From Selaginella tamariscina (lineage: Eukaryota > Streptophyta > Lycopodiopsida > Selaginellales > Selaginellaceae): a stretch of 64,000 bases of DNA. Shown in pieces: positions 25,211-36,032 of this stretch. The notes under the pieces are model-generated. The model ran no database searches and was not told the DNA's origin. It saw only the letters and a program-made list of their open reading frames with translations. The translations under genes were made by a program, and so were the position numbers. The first letter of the stretch is position 1. Each line of letters begins with the position of its first letter. The stretch lies in NCBI GenBank assembly GCA_003024785.1, contig PUQB01000120.1:484098-548097 (forward strand), written 5' to 3'.

Positions 25211-27900
25211 GAGTGTTAGCCCACAGGAAAAATATGGGGGACATATATTAAGATATGTTGAACTTATTATTCTTCTACTAGTGCAAGCTTTAGCTTGTGT
25301 TGTTAAGACATAACCCTTTATTGTGCTGCCTTAACTTCCAAACTATAGGGGTACGTCCCACCTTCATAATAACCTACTTTTAACGTTGACGAATCTGTGC
25401 ATAAGAGGTCTTGTCAAAATGCACATTTCAAAGGTTAAAGATTGAAGCATTTCTTTAGCCTCCTCCTCCACATTAAGCTAGGATTATCACTCATAGTTAA
25501 GCAAGGCAATTCTGTGTCTTTGTCCAACTATGAGTTTGGGATTTTGGTTGGTAAATTCGTTTTATCAAGTTCCTAAAGTTCTATAGATTCTAGAATTGTG
25601 AGTCATGTTTATGGCATTAGGTGTAATTTTTAAATTTAAGAATGGTGAGAGGCTTTGAAAACTAAGAGAGGTGTAACTCTTGAAAACTGTACATATAGGT
25701 TGTTTATTTAACTTTTAAATTAAACAATTTGCATTATGTCAAGAGGTGGAGATTATTATGAATTATGCAGAGCATCATGATAAATTTGGTAATAAATAAC
25801 ATGCACCTTGGATTTCTAACGAAAAATGAAAAGAGTTTAAGCTCAATTAAGGTATAATTAGAAGTTATGACATCTTATTAAAAAAGAATGATATCAAATT
25901 CTTCTTATGTAATGACTTTTTGGAAATGGATGATATTAAAAATATAGCTAATAAAGATGCACTTAAATTTGAAAGTTGCATAAGGATGAGGCAACAAGTG
26001 TGTAAATGTGGACAAAACAAAATGCAAATATAGTTATATTTTATCAAAAACAAACATCTAAAACACTTGTGTTAAACTTTGGGAAAGGTAGACTAAGTTC
26101 CATGGATGCGACGTTTGGAATGAGGTAAATATAATATATTAATTTTAATATTAATATTTTGTAATTTAACTTTTTTATTGTGCTTATTTTTTATAATCAT
26201 TATAATGACTTGCCAATGATGTGGAATATAACTTATAACAGACTTATGATACCATAAAAAATGATTATTTAGAGTAAAACCTAAACTTCTTATGGAAAAA
26301 ATGAATTAGTTTTCACCTTGTTTTATCATTAATGATGCTAATGAAGAGATTAATGCAGTCATATTTATATTTAAACATAATTAACATTCAACAACTTTTT
26401 TTAATTACAATGTTGTATGGCATAATTTGCCCATAGAGCACTGTGTTTGACATGTGTTAAAATTATGGAAAAAAGTAATTAAAACATAAAGTCAAAGCTA
26501 GCATCATAAAACATGAGATTTTTGTATAGACTTACTTAAGAGATATATGTGTCAAAATTAGAAATGTACAACAAACATTTTACCAAGTTAAAAATTATAT
26601 TAACAAGCTTAATAAGGACTATTTAGACCAAGTTGCTTTTTAGAAATATTTTTTAAAAATGAATTTACCAAAAGGGATTCATGTTCACATTTTTTATATT
26701 AAATTTAGATTAAAAATTCCCCTTTATAAATAAAAATCACATTTAATATAAAAATAAATAATGCTTTATGAGAACACACTTAAGTTACACATTAAAAAAC
26801 TTAATTAAAATATATTATAATTGCAAATAATTAATACCTATTATTTCTTTTAATATGTCAATTTAAAGGTTGAATTATGTTTTGTTATGCTTTACTTTTA
26901 TTTTTTTAAATGTTATAAATATTTTGTCACAACTAATTAGTCATTTTTTAATTTGTTAAAATAAAAAAAATCTTACACTTGATATTGAAAGAATTAAGGT
27001 TTAATTTCAATAAAGCTTCTTTATTAAGATTATATCTTTATGCATATATGTATATGATAGTGAATTCTTAATATAAATATGTATTAGAACATGATAGTTG
27101 TCATTAATCAAACTTTAAAATAAGATGGTAATTTTAATTTATATTTAGAAATAATTTTATAAAAGAAAATGAATCAACAAGTATGATAACATGTAGTAAT
27201 ATTTAATAACATTCAAGCATAAAAGTGTGGGAGAATGAGTATAAAATAATAAATAAATTCACACATTATTAATAAAGTTACACATGTTACATATGTATTG
27301 AAATATAATATAATTATGATTTGACTGTTATTTTAAGATGTTTAACTTATATATACAACTGACCGAGATTTATAAATCATTTTAATTTTTATTCTTATTA
27401 AAAAATATCTTACATATGAGAATTTATAAGCATCACCTTACACAGCTTATTAACTTTTATTTTTAAAATATATATTGAAAGTGAAAACATTATCATAATT
27501 CAACTTTAAATTATTATTTAAAATATAAATTTTTCTTTCTTAAATGCGTTAATTTATTTATTCTAGTAATATAATTTTAAAAATAGGGTACCATTATAAG
27601 TTATAGAGTTCAGATCAACTACAGAACTGCTGTTCGTGTTTAGGTTCATCACGTTTAAATGTTACTTGGTTCAAACAGATTTAAACTTCATTTTTACTCT
27701 CAAGCCCTATGTGCATTCAAGTAAAATGTGTATCTAAACAACATATTCATATGTTTCTTATGTATAGAATAAAACACTAGCATAAAATAAGAACTATATA
27801 GTATACATAAATATAAAACATCATGTTAATACATCAAATACCTCAAGTTTTAATTACCTATTGACATAAATAAACAAATAATAAGAATGTTGCTACAATC

Positions 27901-28715
27901 CTGATGTATCTTTCTATACGTCTTGAGGTGAATGCAGAAAGTCAATTACAAGACTCGAGAGAGACACTTTACATATTATTATATATTTATATATTAAATA
28001 TATTATATTCTTTTACCTGATCAGCCGGCACTTAAAAGTGATCATGTGTCTCCATTATGATACGAATTATCACGTCGTGAGTAAAGTTACGCTTTATGGC
28101 TAAAACATAATTAAAATGTATTATATATACACTATATTTATTATTAACTTTGCTATCTTACATCAAATCACAAGGATACATCTGACATGCGTATTACACA
28201 ACATACACGTGTATGTGTGTATCGGTGGTGATATACTTAGAAGTATGGAGTCTGGACACACAAGTATATAAATAATAGGCTGATTAATCTTGCCGTTGAC
28301 AGTTTGCTGATTGTCTGATGTATCTTTCTATACGTCTTGAGGTGAATGCAGAAAGTCAATTACAAGACTCGATATTGAGAGAGAGACACTTTACATATTA
28401 TTATATATTTATATATTAAATATTATATTTCTCTTACCTGATCAGCCGGCACTTAAAAGTGATCATGTGTCTCTATTATGATACGAATTATCAGGTCGTG
28501 AGTAAAGTTGACGCTTTATGGCTAAAACATAATTAAAATTATTAACTTTGCTATCTTACATCAAATCACAAGGATACATCTGACATGCGTATTACACAAC
28601 ATACACGTGTGGTGGTGATATACCTTAGAAGTATGGAGTCTGGACACACAAGTATATAAATAATAGGCTGATTAATCTTGTCGTTGATTTCAACTTCAGT
28701 TTGCTGATATTCTGA
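27901..28715 (+). repeat. Two-copy tandem duplication, about 414-bp unit
   Basis: Copy 1 (27901-28314) and copy 2 (28315-28715) both begin CTGATGTATCTTTCTATACG. They share a TGATCAGCCGGCACTTAAAA block and an AAGTATGGAGTCTGGACACA block at high identity, with a few small deletions in copy 2. A more diverged partial third copy occupies about 29150-29275, directly before the start codon of the prenyltransferase. The repeated unit is therefore probably its upstream or promoter region. Confidence 0.85.
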
Positions 28716-29292
28716 TCGTGTTATTGGCAGTCACCTCTTCAAACGAGGAACTTAATACATAGGATGTGTATGTAAAGTACATGCAGATGTCAGATATACA
28801 AATATACATGTATAAACATACTTTCCGTGAAAATTCTTATTCGGAATTTTAACGTTTTACATGTATGGATACGTCTTAATGTATACGTATGGATATACTC
28901 CATATATCTTGCTATATATCATAGACGTACGGACATGTGTATCAAATACATATTAACTTTTTAAAGACTGAGAAGTGCATAGATTGATTTTTTAAGTGTA
29001 ATTCTATTCGTGTCCCTTAAATTCATTATTTTTTTAATCGATTCTCAACCAAAATTTGATGGACAATGTCTTTAATATTGTTGCTCTACGATACCTCTAA
29101 AATGTATAATTTATTTTTGTACAGTTCTACGTACTCACACACACATAGAGATATTATGAGTCCCCACTTAAAGCGATCATTGCAATACAAATAATTACAT
29201 CTTGAGTAAAGTTGACTATATGGCTTAAACTTAATAAAACATAATTAACTTTGCTATATAAACTGTTTCATCTAATGTGAAGGTCCCAAAGA

Positions 29293-30912
29293 ATGAAGTG
29301 TTCTAGTTGTATTTGTCTCAATACATTGCCAAGGCGTATTCCTAGAGCACATGCACAGATCAATAAACAGGATTTCTACAAAAGAATATACAAAATGTCC
29401 CGGCCGATTAATCTGGTCCCTTCATTTCTATTAAGTTTTTCAGGAAGCTTAATGGCCGCTGATTTCAGTTTGAGTGTGTTCAATATGCCTCATGTGTGGA
29501 TCTGTTCTATGTCTAGTTGTATCATCTGTGCAGCTTCTATGCTTGTTAATGATTGTTTTGATCATGTTAATAAGACAGATGTCATAAACAACAGGCAATC
29601 TCCTCTTCAAACTGGGGAGCTTCATACACAGGATGTAAGTGTGTGTAAAGGTACATATACACGTGTATATATACGTATTTACACAATACATGCCTGTACT
29701 TCAGTATATATATATAGAACACATACAGATATATCAAATAGTTCAAAAGATTTCATAATACACATATATACATACAGATATATAATTATATACTCGACCG
29801 TGAAAATTACTTAGTTACCGTTGTAATATGAAACTACTATGCTATTCAAAGTTGTGTTATTTTACTTATAGATATTATACATATTTAAATATATGAGTAG
29901 CTTTTAAATCTTGGAAAATAATAAACCAGTAATAGAGGTTAAAGTTTGTTTCCTTGATTTGTTTTATAAAATGATTCCGAATTATTCTTTTAATTATTAA
30001 GAACAATTCCTAACCATTAAAGAAATTAATATTTGCATTATGCAGGTTGCATTAGTCACCGGATGCATGTACGGAGGAGTTTTATTAACAGCTTCTACCT
30101 TAAAACCACGGAGTTTAAGGATTTTAATCACACTTGCATCTTTTTTAACATTTATATATACACCTGTATTAAAGAAGATTACATTTGTTAAGAATATAAC
30201 AGTTGCAAGCGTCGTGTCCAGCTCTCTTCTCACTGGAACCATGGTTATAACAGGTTAGCTTAATTAAACCTTCTATTTATTATATCTTTAAATGTTGTGT
30301 GTATGAAATTATCTTATTATAGGCATATGCCTATAACTAAACTTTGTAAAAATCAAAGTTTGCTTTACATAATTATTTCAATGTACAATCTCATTAGAAC
30401 TATATGATACTTGGATTGTATATTGCAGATAAACTTACTTTGAAATCTCGAGGAACAATTTTATATACATTTCTTATGATTCTTACAAGAGAAATATGTA
30501 TGGACGTAAACGATACGTCTGGGGATCGGATGTCTGGTGTAAAGACTATTCCTGTTACATTCGGTACAAAGTTTGGGATATTCCTTGCTGGGTTGTGCGC
30601 AACATCTGCTAATGCTTTCCTTGTAAGTATATAACACACATGTAAAAACTGTGTGTGTGTGAAATATAAATACATAAATAAACAAACCATAACATTTACG
30701 CATCACACACACAATGTACGTTTATTTAGATATGCATACTGTGGATGAAGTCTACACGCTCATTAATGTTGACGACGTACGTTGCCGGCATAATTTGTAT
30801 ACACCTAAGGCTGATCAAACTTCTGACCTTTGGGAGAGGCTCTATTGAACTCCATAAGTTTATCAACCACGACTCTTTGTTGGGATTGGCATTTGGAATC
30901 CTCACGCTAGCG
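29293..30912 (+). CDS. UbiA-family prenyltransferase, four exons recognised
   Basis: UbiA enzymes are integral membrane proteins that join a polyprenyl diphosphate to an acceptor; plant members of this type are usually plastid-targeted. Exons 29293-29634, 30046-30253, 30429-30622 and 30730-30912 join in frame with GT/AG introns to give about 309 residues. The first Asp-rich motif is NDCFDHVNKTD, matching the MenA-like NDxxDxxxxxD form. The second is REICMDVNDTSGDRMSGVKT. Several hydrophobic segments fit membrane helices. Unlike most genes here it has no frameshift. The ATG at 29293 has no clear transit peptide, so an upstream exon is possible. The last exon ends at a good splice donor; if unspliced, a stop follows four codons later. 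A transposon begins 75 bp downstream, so a final exon may be displaced or lost. The acceptor substrate is not determined. Confidence 0.85.
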
Positions 30913-30987
30913 GTACGTGTGTAATATGTGTATAAAACTGGCATAGAGAGAGAATGCGTAAGGATAGTAAAATACCTGAAAGAGAAG

Positions 30988-31180
30988 GGGTCTCGGCGAA
31001 AAGGAGGCTCCGGCTCAGGAGGCTTCATATTATTCTAGTATATTCGCGGATATTCTAGGGTTATTCTAGCATATTCTAGCATATTCTCAAGAATATTCTA
31101 GAATATATAAGTTTTTTTAATATGCCGACTGGTTTAATATACACCGACTGGCTTAATATATGCCCACTGGCTTAATAAGA
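30988..31180 (+). repeat. Left terminal and subterminal repeats of the transposon
   Basis: The terminal segment with GGAGGCT and CAGGAGGCTTC is followed by about seven ATATTCTAG-like words (31033-31110). Three tandem TATGCCGACTGG-like units then follow (31120-31177). The CCGACTG word recurs in the leader array and at the right end, making it a candidate transposase- or cargo-binding site. Confidence 0.75.
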
Positions 31181-31270
31181 CATTATCCTAAACCCTAAAC
31201 CATTTATCCTTGTAGCACCGGTGGGTCATGAACTCTGTTGCAATTCACCAGCAAACGGTGGACCTCCATG

Positions 31271-34200
31271 TCACTGAGCGATCGCCTTTGTAGAAAATAT
31301 GTGACTTCCGGGTTCAAGCCAAGCACACGGCTTATAGACGAAGTACATGTGTACACATGGGCTCCAACTTTTACTCTTCTGAAATGTAGAACAACTGCAT
31401 GAAGGATAAGTATTAATAGTCACCTTTGCAGAGTCATTTCCTGCCGACACAACGAAAGCCTCCTTCCGTCCTCTAGCTGTCACTTCAACATTTCGCACAC
31501 AACCTAAAACGTCTTGGCCTTGCGGAAATTCTTCTCTGTTCCTTAGACATTTTTGTTGGAGTCCGAACCATACGTCCTTCGAAAGGTGGAATTGTTGTAG
31601 ATCCAGCTCCACGTGGTGGCGATGGTGTTTTGTCCTTCTGACCCTCATCTACTCTTCCTGCCATCCCCTGTAAACCTTCCAGAACAAAGCCTGCATCCTG
31701 TAGTTCTCTGACCTCCTCACTTGTCAGCTTCGTTTCCTTGAGCACAGGCCAAACCGTTGGTGGTGTTGGAATACGTGACCGAAGAATTTTGCCGTTTGGC
31801 CGCGTGAAACACCCTGAATCTTTTGGGCAGAACCACATCATCTGTTGTACATACTCCTCATTCCCCAAGGCATCAATGTACATTCGTTTTCCATAGAATC
31901 CTGGTGCTGGCACTCTTTGGATAACCGATTGGTTTTCCACACAGAGCAGTTCCTTCCTGATTCATCCCCAAACACTTAACCTTACTGGATGCTCCGATTC
32001 GTCTGATGGCCCACTCTGTTTGAGCAATCTCTCTCTCCGAAACCTCTTCGAACCTTAACCTCTTTCTCCTGTTGTTTTGGACCACCCGCTCTGTGTACTC
32101 TACATCATGTCTGTGTGAACGTCGAGCATCAGACTGTTCTGTTCCTGTGACTGTTCTCCTAACAGTTTGCACTCGAACGTTAGTGGTACACGTGAACTCC
32201 GGGCTGGTCAAGTGTTCCTCGCCTTCCACCAGATTAATAATTGTTGATGGAGATACACTTTTCCCCTCAGAGAGTTTGCGTTGCACTCGTTTCAACAGAG
32301 TTTCCTTCGAAGGCCCTGACCCTGTATACCTCCCTTCTATTGCCGCTTTCACCTTCGCACTCTGCATAACTGCATCGGTGAGGTCTAACATTGTCGCCTC
32401 CAGCAGTGGTACTCTTTTGGCCAATCTTGCTCTTCTTGCTCTAGCGTGAATCACTTCAGCATTGTTTGTAGTTGGAACGCTCGCGAGTCCTTCTTCTGTC
32501 ATGTCTCCCAGTTCCGCCATGGAGATGTGGTCCTCATGCCTGATCCACCAAGACAGCCATGTCTTCAAAGCTCGAATGTTTGACGCTCGTCCTTCCCAGA
32601 AAGACTCGAGAATTGCCAGTTGTTCTTTCTTAGATTGTTCATTCAGTGCTGCAGGCCAGGCACGAGCAAGCTTCATGTGTTCTTCGCGATGTTCTTCTGC
32701 GATCCATTTCTTTGTCACCTGACGCACAGATTGCATAAAGTGAAACAGACAGCTTCTTTCCCTCCCTTTCATCTTTGCTCCGTTGTTGAATACTTGGCGC
32801 AAGGCTATCCATATCGCTCCAGCCTCATCCGACATGAAACCAGCAAAGTTGACATTCTCCAAACCCTGCTTCTTACAAACCTCTAGCATTGTGTTCAAGA
32901 ACTTCAGCACTGCAACATTATCTTCGCGGCACATATCTGCGTAAGCTATAGTCACCATGGATCTGACACTGCAAGAGAGCGTTAGATAACGAAGATTAGA
33001 AAGTGTTATGAAGAGTTTTACAACTTACAATGGGTCATAAAGGTGTATTCCAATTGTCGCCCAGTCTGGTATGCGGTGCGTGTGGTCCAGAACAACCCAT
33101 TGATCATGAAGGTCTCCTCCACTTTGACACCTTCTGATGTACTCAACTCCTGAACCCGGTCCCTCAACTGTCATTTTGAAGATCAGAGGCTGCTCCTCAG
33201 CACCATGCAGTTCCATCCCTGGAACATGTATGACGTGAATGAAAGGTATTGGCAGCTTTGTCTTCAGCTCCAGAAGACCCTCGTAACCCTCTCTAAAGTG
33301 TGTCTCCTTCTGTCTTGATTGTGTAATCCAGTCCCGAGTCCTAAAGAAAAGGTCACGTCAGTGTGTAGAGATCTAAAAAAAATACCTTCGATGGTTTGTT
33401 AGAGGTTCAAGTTTTGAGAGTAAACCAGTGTACGAGACTTCTCCTTCTTCCTTGAAAAGTTCTTCAAAGATGAGCTCACGCGCGGCTTGAAACTCAATCA
33501 CTCGTTGATTGGTTCGCGGACTGCTCTTTACCACGTTGCTGACACTAGATCTGGCTCGCTGAACGTTTGAAGCTGACACTGAGGGGCTGACTGGATGCTG
33601 ATGAACACCTCTGTGAATGAACAACCTTGTAAAAGAAATGTCGTCTGGCAGAATGTAGTACACATAAGCCGGACAAGTGTGCACCAGCAATGGCTCCTCT
33701 CCACAATGCTTACATTTTATGCCTATTACTTTGCCTGTCTCAGTTGTCTTTGCCTTCTCCACAGCACCCTTGAAGTGACATTCATTTGCTTTCTTCTCAA
33801 AAGCCAAGTAGGGGCAAGTAGGATTGATGCATTGGAGATGTCCGACACATGAACTTCGACTGACTCGCGCCGGAACATGCCAGTGTGTTGTGCTCGGGTG
33901 TGTCCAATGGTAGCAGCCATCCTTGCGATTCATCCCCGAGTACTTCTCTGTGCTTTCTGTCTTAGGGGGAAGTTCGAAAATGACATTTCCATTGTATATC
34001 TGCGGTAGTTCAGAGACTCGTTTAACTTCAGACGAACCAATGAGATCCTTCCCTATCCTACATTTGTCTGCTCTTAGAAGACACACCAGCATGGATTCCT
34101 CACGCTCCTCTGTCCGCAACCTGAACAACGGGCCCTTTGCCGGGCACAATGTGTAAAAGACAAACTGGTTTGATGCATTGCCTTCTGGTAACAACTCCAC

Positions 34201-34365
34201 ATCTTCTCCAGAACTCGCAGAAACTGACATCAATTGAACCACATGTATACTGAACCAACAAGGAATGTTGAAAGCAATGTGAAGATCATGTTCAAACACA
34301 AAAGCATTTCCATCTTCATCGACTGGGAAATCTTTGTCAATGCCTTCATAGGTAACTCTGGCCAT
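31271..34365 (-). CDS. MULE-type transposase with SWIM zinc finger
   Basis: Three minus-strand exons: 34365-33385, 33340-33029 and 32968-31271, with 44- and 60-bp GT/AG introns. The N-terminal 330 residues include a Cys/His-rich patch (GHLQCINPTCPYL) and a second one (CKHCGEE). The DDE core follows: first Asp in WVVLDHTHRIPDWATIG, second in FAGFMSDEAGAIW, then CLFHFMQSV (CxFH) and TNNAEVIHA. This is the layout of Mutator and related (Zisupton-like) transposases. The C-terminus has a SWIM finger, CSCSTFQ...SPCVH, at about 31360-31400. Two single-base frame changes interrupt the 3' third, near 31930 and 31500, so the reading frame as given is broken although the domains are well conserved. The protein would be about 900 residues. 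It is transcribed divergently from the cargo gene. Confidence 0.85.
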
Positions 34366-34860
34366 GACAACGCAAGGAGAAAGCTCGGTGGTTTAGGAAA
34401 GCAAAGCAAAAGATTAAACACACTTTCCTTACCAAAAAAAAATTACAATCGTTAACAATAAACGTGAATACACGTTTGTATATAATTAATTCTATGCTGC
34501 CCAGTTCACAGTGTTCTTAATGATGTCCTCTCTAGTATCACCGATTTAATTTAATTTCTACCTTTTATGATTTGAAATATCTTCACATTTACCAATTATT
34601 CACATATTTTAAAATAAACCCTAAATATTAATGTCACATTTATTCCGTAGGGTTCACTGTTTTCATTGCGGCTAGGGTTTTTTGGTAGATAGGGTTTACT
34701 GTTTCCATTGCGGCTAGGGTTCTTTCAATCTCAGATCTGTTTCCACTGCGGTAGATCCAGAGGGTTTCTTTAATCTCAGATCTCAGAGTTACGGTTTCCA
34801 CTGCGGCGCCATCCATTTCGACTCGATTCGTGCAGCGCCCAAGTATAACAATGGAGATTT
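34366..34860. promoter_or_regulatory. Divergent intergenic and leader region of the transposon
   Basis: The region lies between the transposase start (34365) and the repeat array. It contains two related blocks with TAGGGTTTACTGTTT, CATTGCGGCTAGGGTT and TCAGATCT near 34660-34800, followed by CACTGCGGCGCCATCC. Its position suggests a bidirectional promoter plus 5' leader. No core promoter element can be assigned with confidence. Confidence 0.4.
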
Positions 34861-34869
34861 CTGTGCCGA

Positions 34870-35957
34870 TTTAGATTCTCGGCACCATCCTGCTCAGCCG
34901 GCGGCCACAAGGTATGTGTAATTTCTGTATTTTATGATTTGCTGCTCAATGTATTTCTTTTTCCAGAGATATAGGGTCTTCTTATTTGTGCCGACTGAGA
35001 GCAACGGCACCATCCTGGTTCAGTCGGCAAACACAAGGTATCGTCGATTTATTTATTTTTTTCCTTGCGGCTCAAGTATACGTGTCACAATGTTTTTTTT
35101 CAGAGTTAATGGGTCTTTCCATTTGTGCCGACTGAGAGTGACGGCACCATCCTGGTTCAGTCGGCAAAAACAAGGTATTTTCGATTTGTTTTTTTTTGCT
35201 TTCTGGCTCAAGTATTCGTATCACAAGGTTTTTTTTCAGAGTTAATGGGTCTTCCCATTTGTGCCGACTGAGAGTGACGGCACCATCCTAGTTCAGTCGG
35301 CAGCCACAAGGTATGTTCGATATATTTATTTTTTGCTTTCTGGATCATGTATTCGTATTACATTGTTTTTTTTCAGAGTTAATGTGTCTTCTCATTTGTG
35401 CCGACTGAGAGTGACGGCACCATCCTTCTTCAGTCGGCAGCCACAAGGTATTTCGATTATTTATTTTTTGCTTTGGATCAAGTATCGTATACATTGTTTT
35501 TTTTCAGAGTTAATGTGTCTTCATTTGTGCCGACTGAGAGTGACGGCACCATCCTTCTTCAGTCGGCAGCCACAAGGTATTTTGAATTTGTTTATATTTT
35601 GCTCTGCGGCTCAAGTATCCGTATAACAATGTTTTTTTTCAGAGTTATAGTGTCTTCCCATTTGTGCCGACTGAGAGTGACGGCACCATCCTTCTTCAGT
35701 CGGCAGCCACAAGGTATTTTGAATTAGTTTTTTTTTTCTTTGCGTCTCAAGTATTTCTTTTAAAACAGTTAATGGGTCTTCCCATTTGTGCCGTCTGAGA
35801 GGGACGGCACCATCCTATCTCAGTCGGCACCATTATCTCTTCTGTGCCGTCTGACAGAGTCGGCACAAACTATCTCAGTCGGCAGGTTTTTTCTTCTACA
35901 TCTCTCTGCCGACTGAGAGGGTCGGCAGCATCTAGCTTGAGTCGGCAGCCACAAGGT
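34870..35957 (+). repeat. Array of about seven GCCGACTGA inverted-repeat units resembling tandem noncoding mini-exons
   Basis: Units start with GTGCCGACTGAG at 34988, 35125, 35261, 35398, 35527, 35664 and, varied, 35788, so the spacing is 124-137 bp. In each unit GTGCCG pairs with CGGCAC, and the overlapping GCCGACTGA pairs with TCAGTCGGC, so two mutually exclusive hairpins are possible. Most of the seven are preceded by a T-rich tract ending CAG, and the first six are followed by CAAG then GTAT. A typical unit is thus a 71-nt segment bordered by consensus splice acceptor and donor sites, separated by about 65-nt intron-like spacers. The last block is longer, with three related motifs. It ends CACAAG/GTTAGT before an acceptor (TTTCCAG) 9 nt upstream of the ATG at 36033. 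A diverged first half-unit lies at 34870-34915. Confidence 0.85.
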
Positions 35958-36032
35958 TAGTCATCTTTGTTTGTTTTTTTATTTTGACTCCTCATCAATT
36001 GACTTGTGTGTTTACTTTCCAGAGTTCCCAAA

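Larger units (their letters stand above)
22696..27900. other. Gene-poor AT-rich region
   Basis: No gene found. It contains a degenerate short tandem repeat (23540-23870), an inverted-repeat element (24660-25210) and AT microsatellites near 22787 and 24870. The rest shows no coding signal. Confidence 0.5.

Noticed and set aside
34934..35727. ORFs with repeated LCRLRVTAPS peptides
   Set aside because: They read through the mini-exon array across the predicted splice sites. The peptide repeats only because the DNA does, and unit lengths are not multiples of three.
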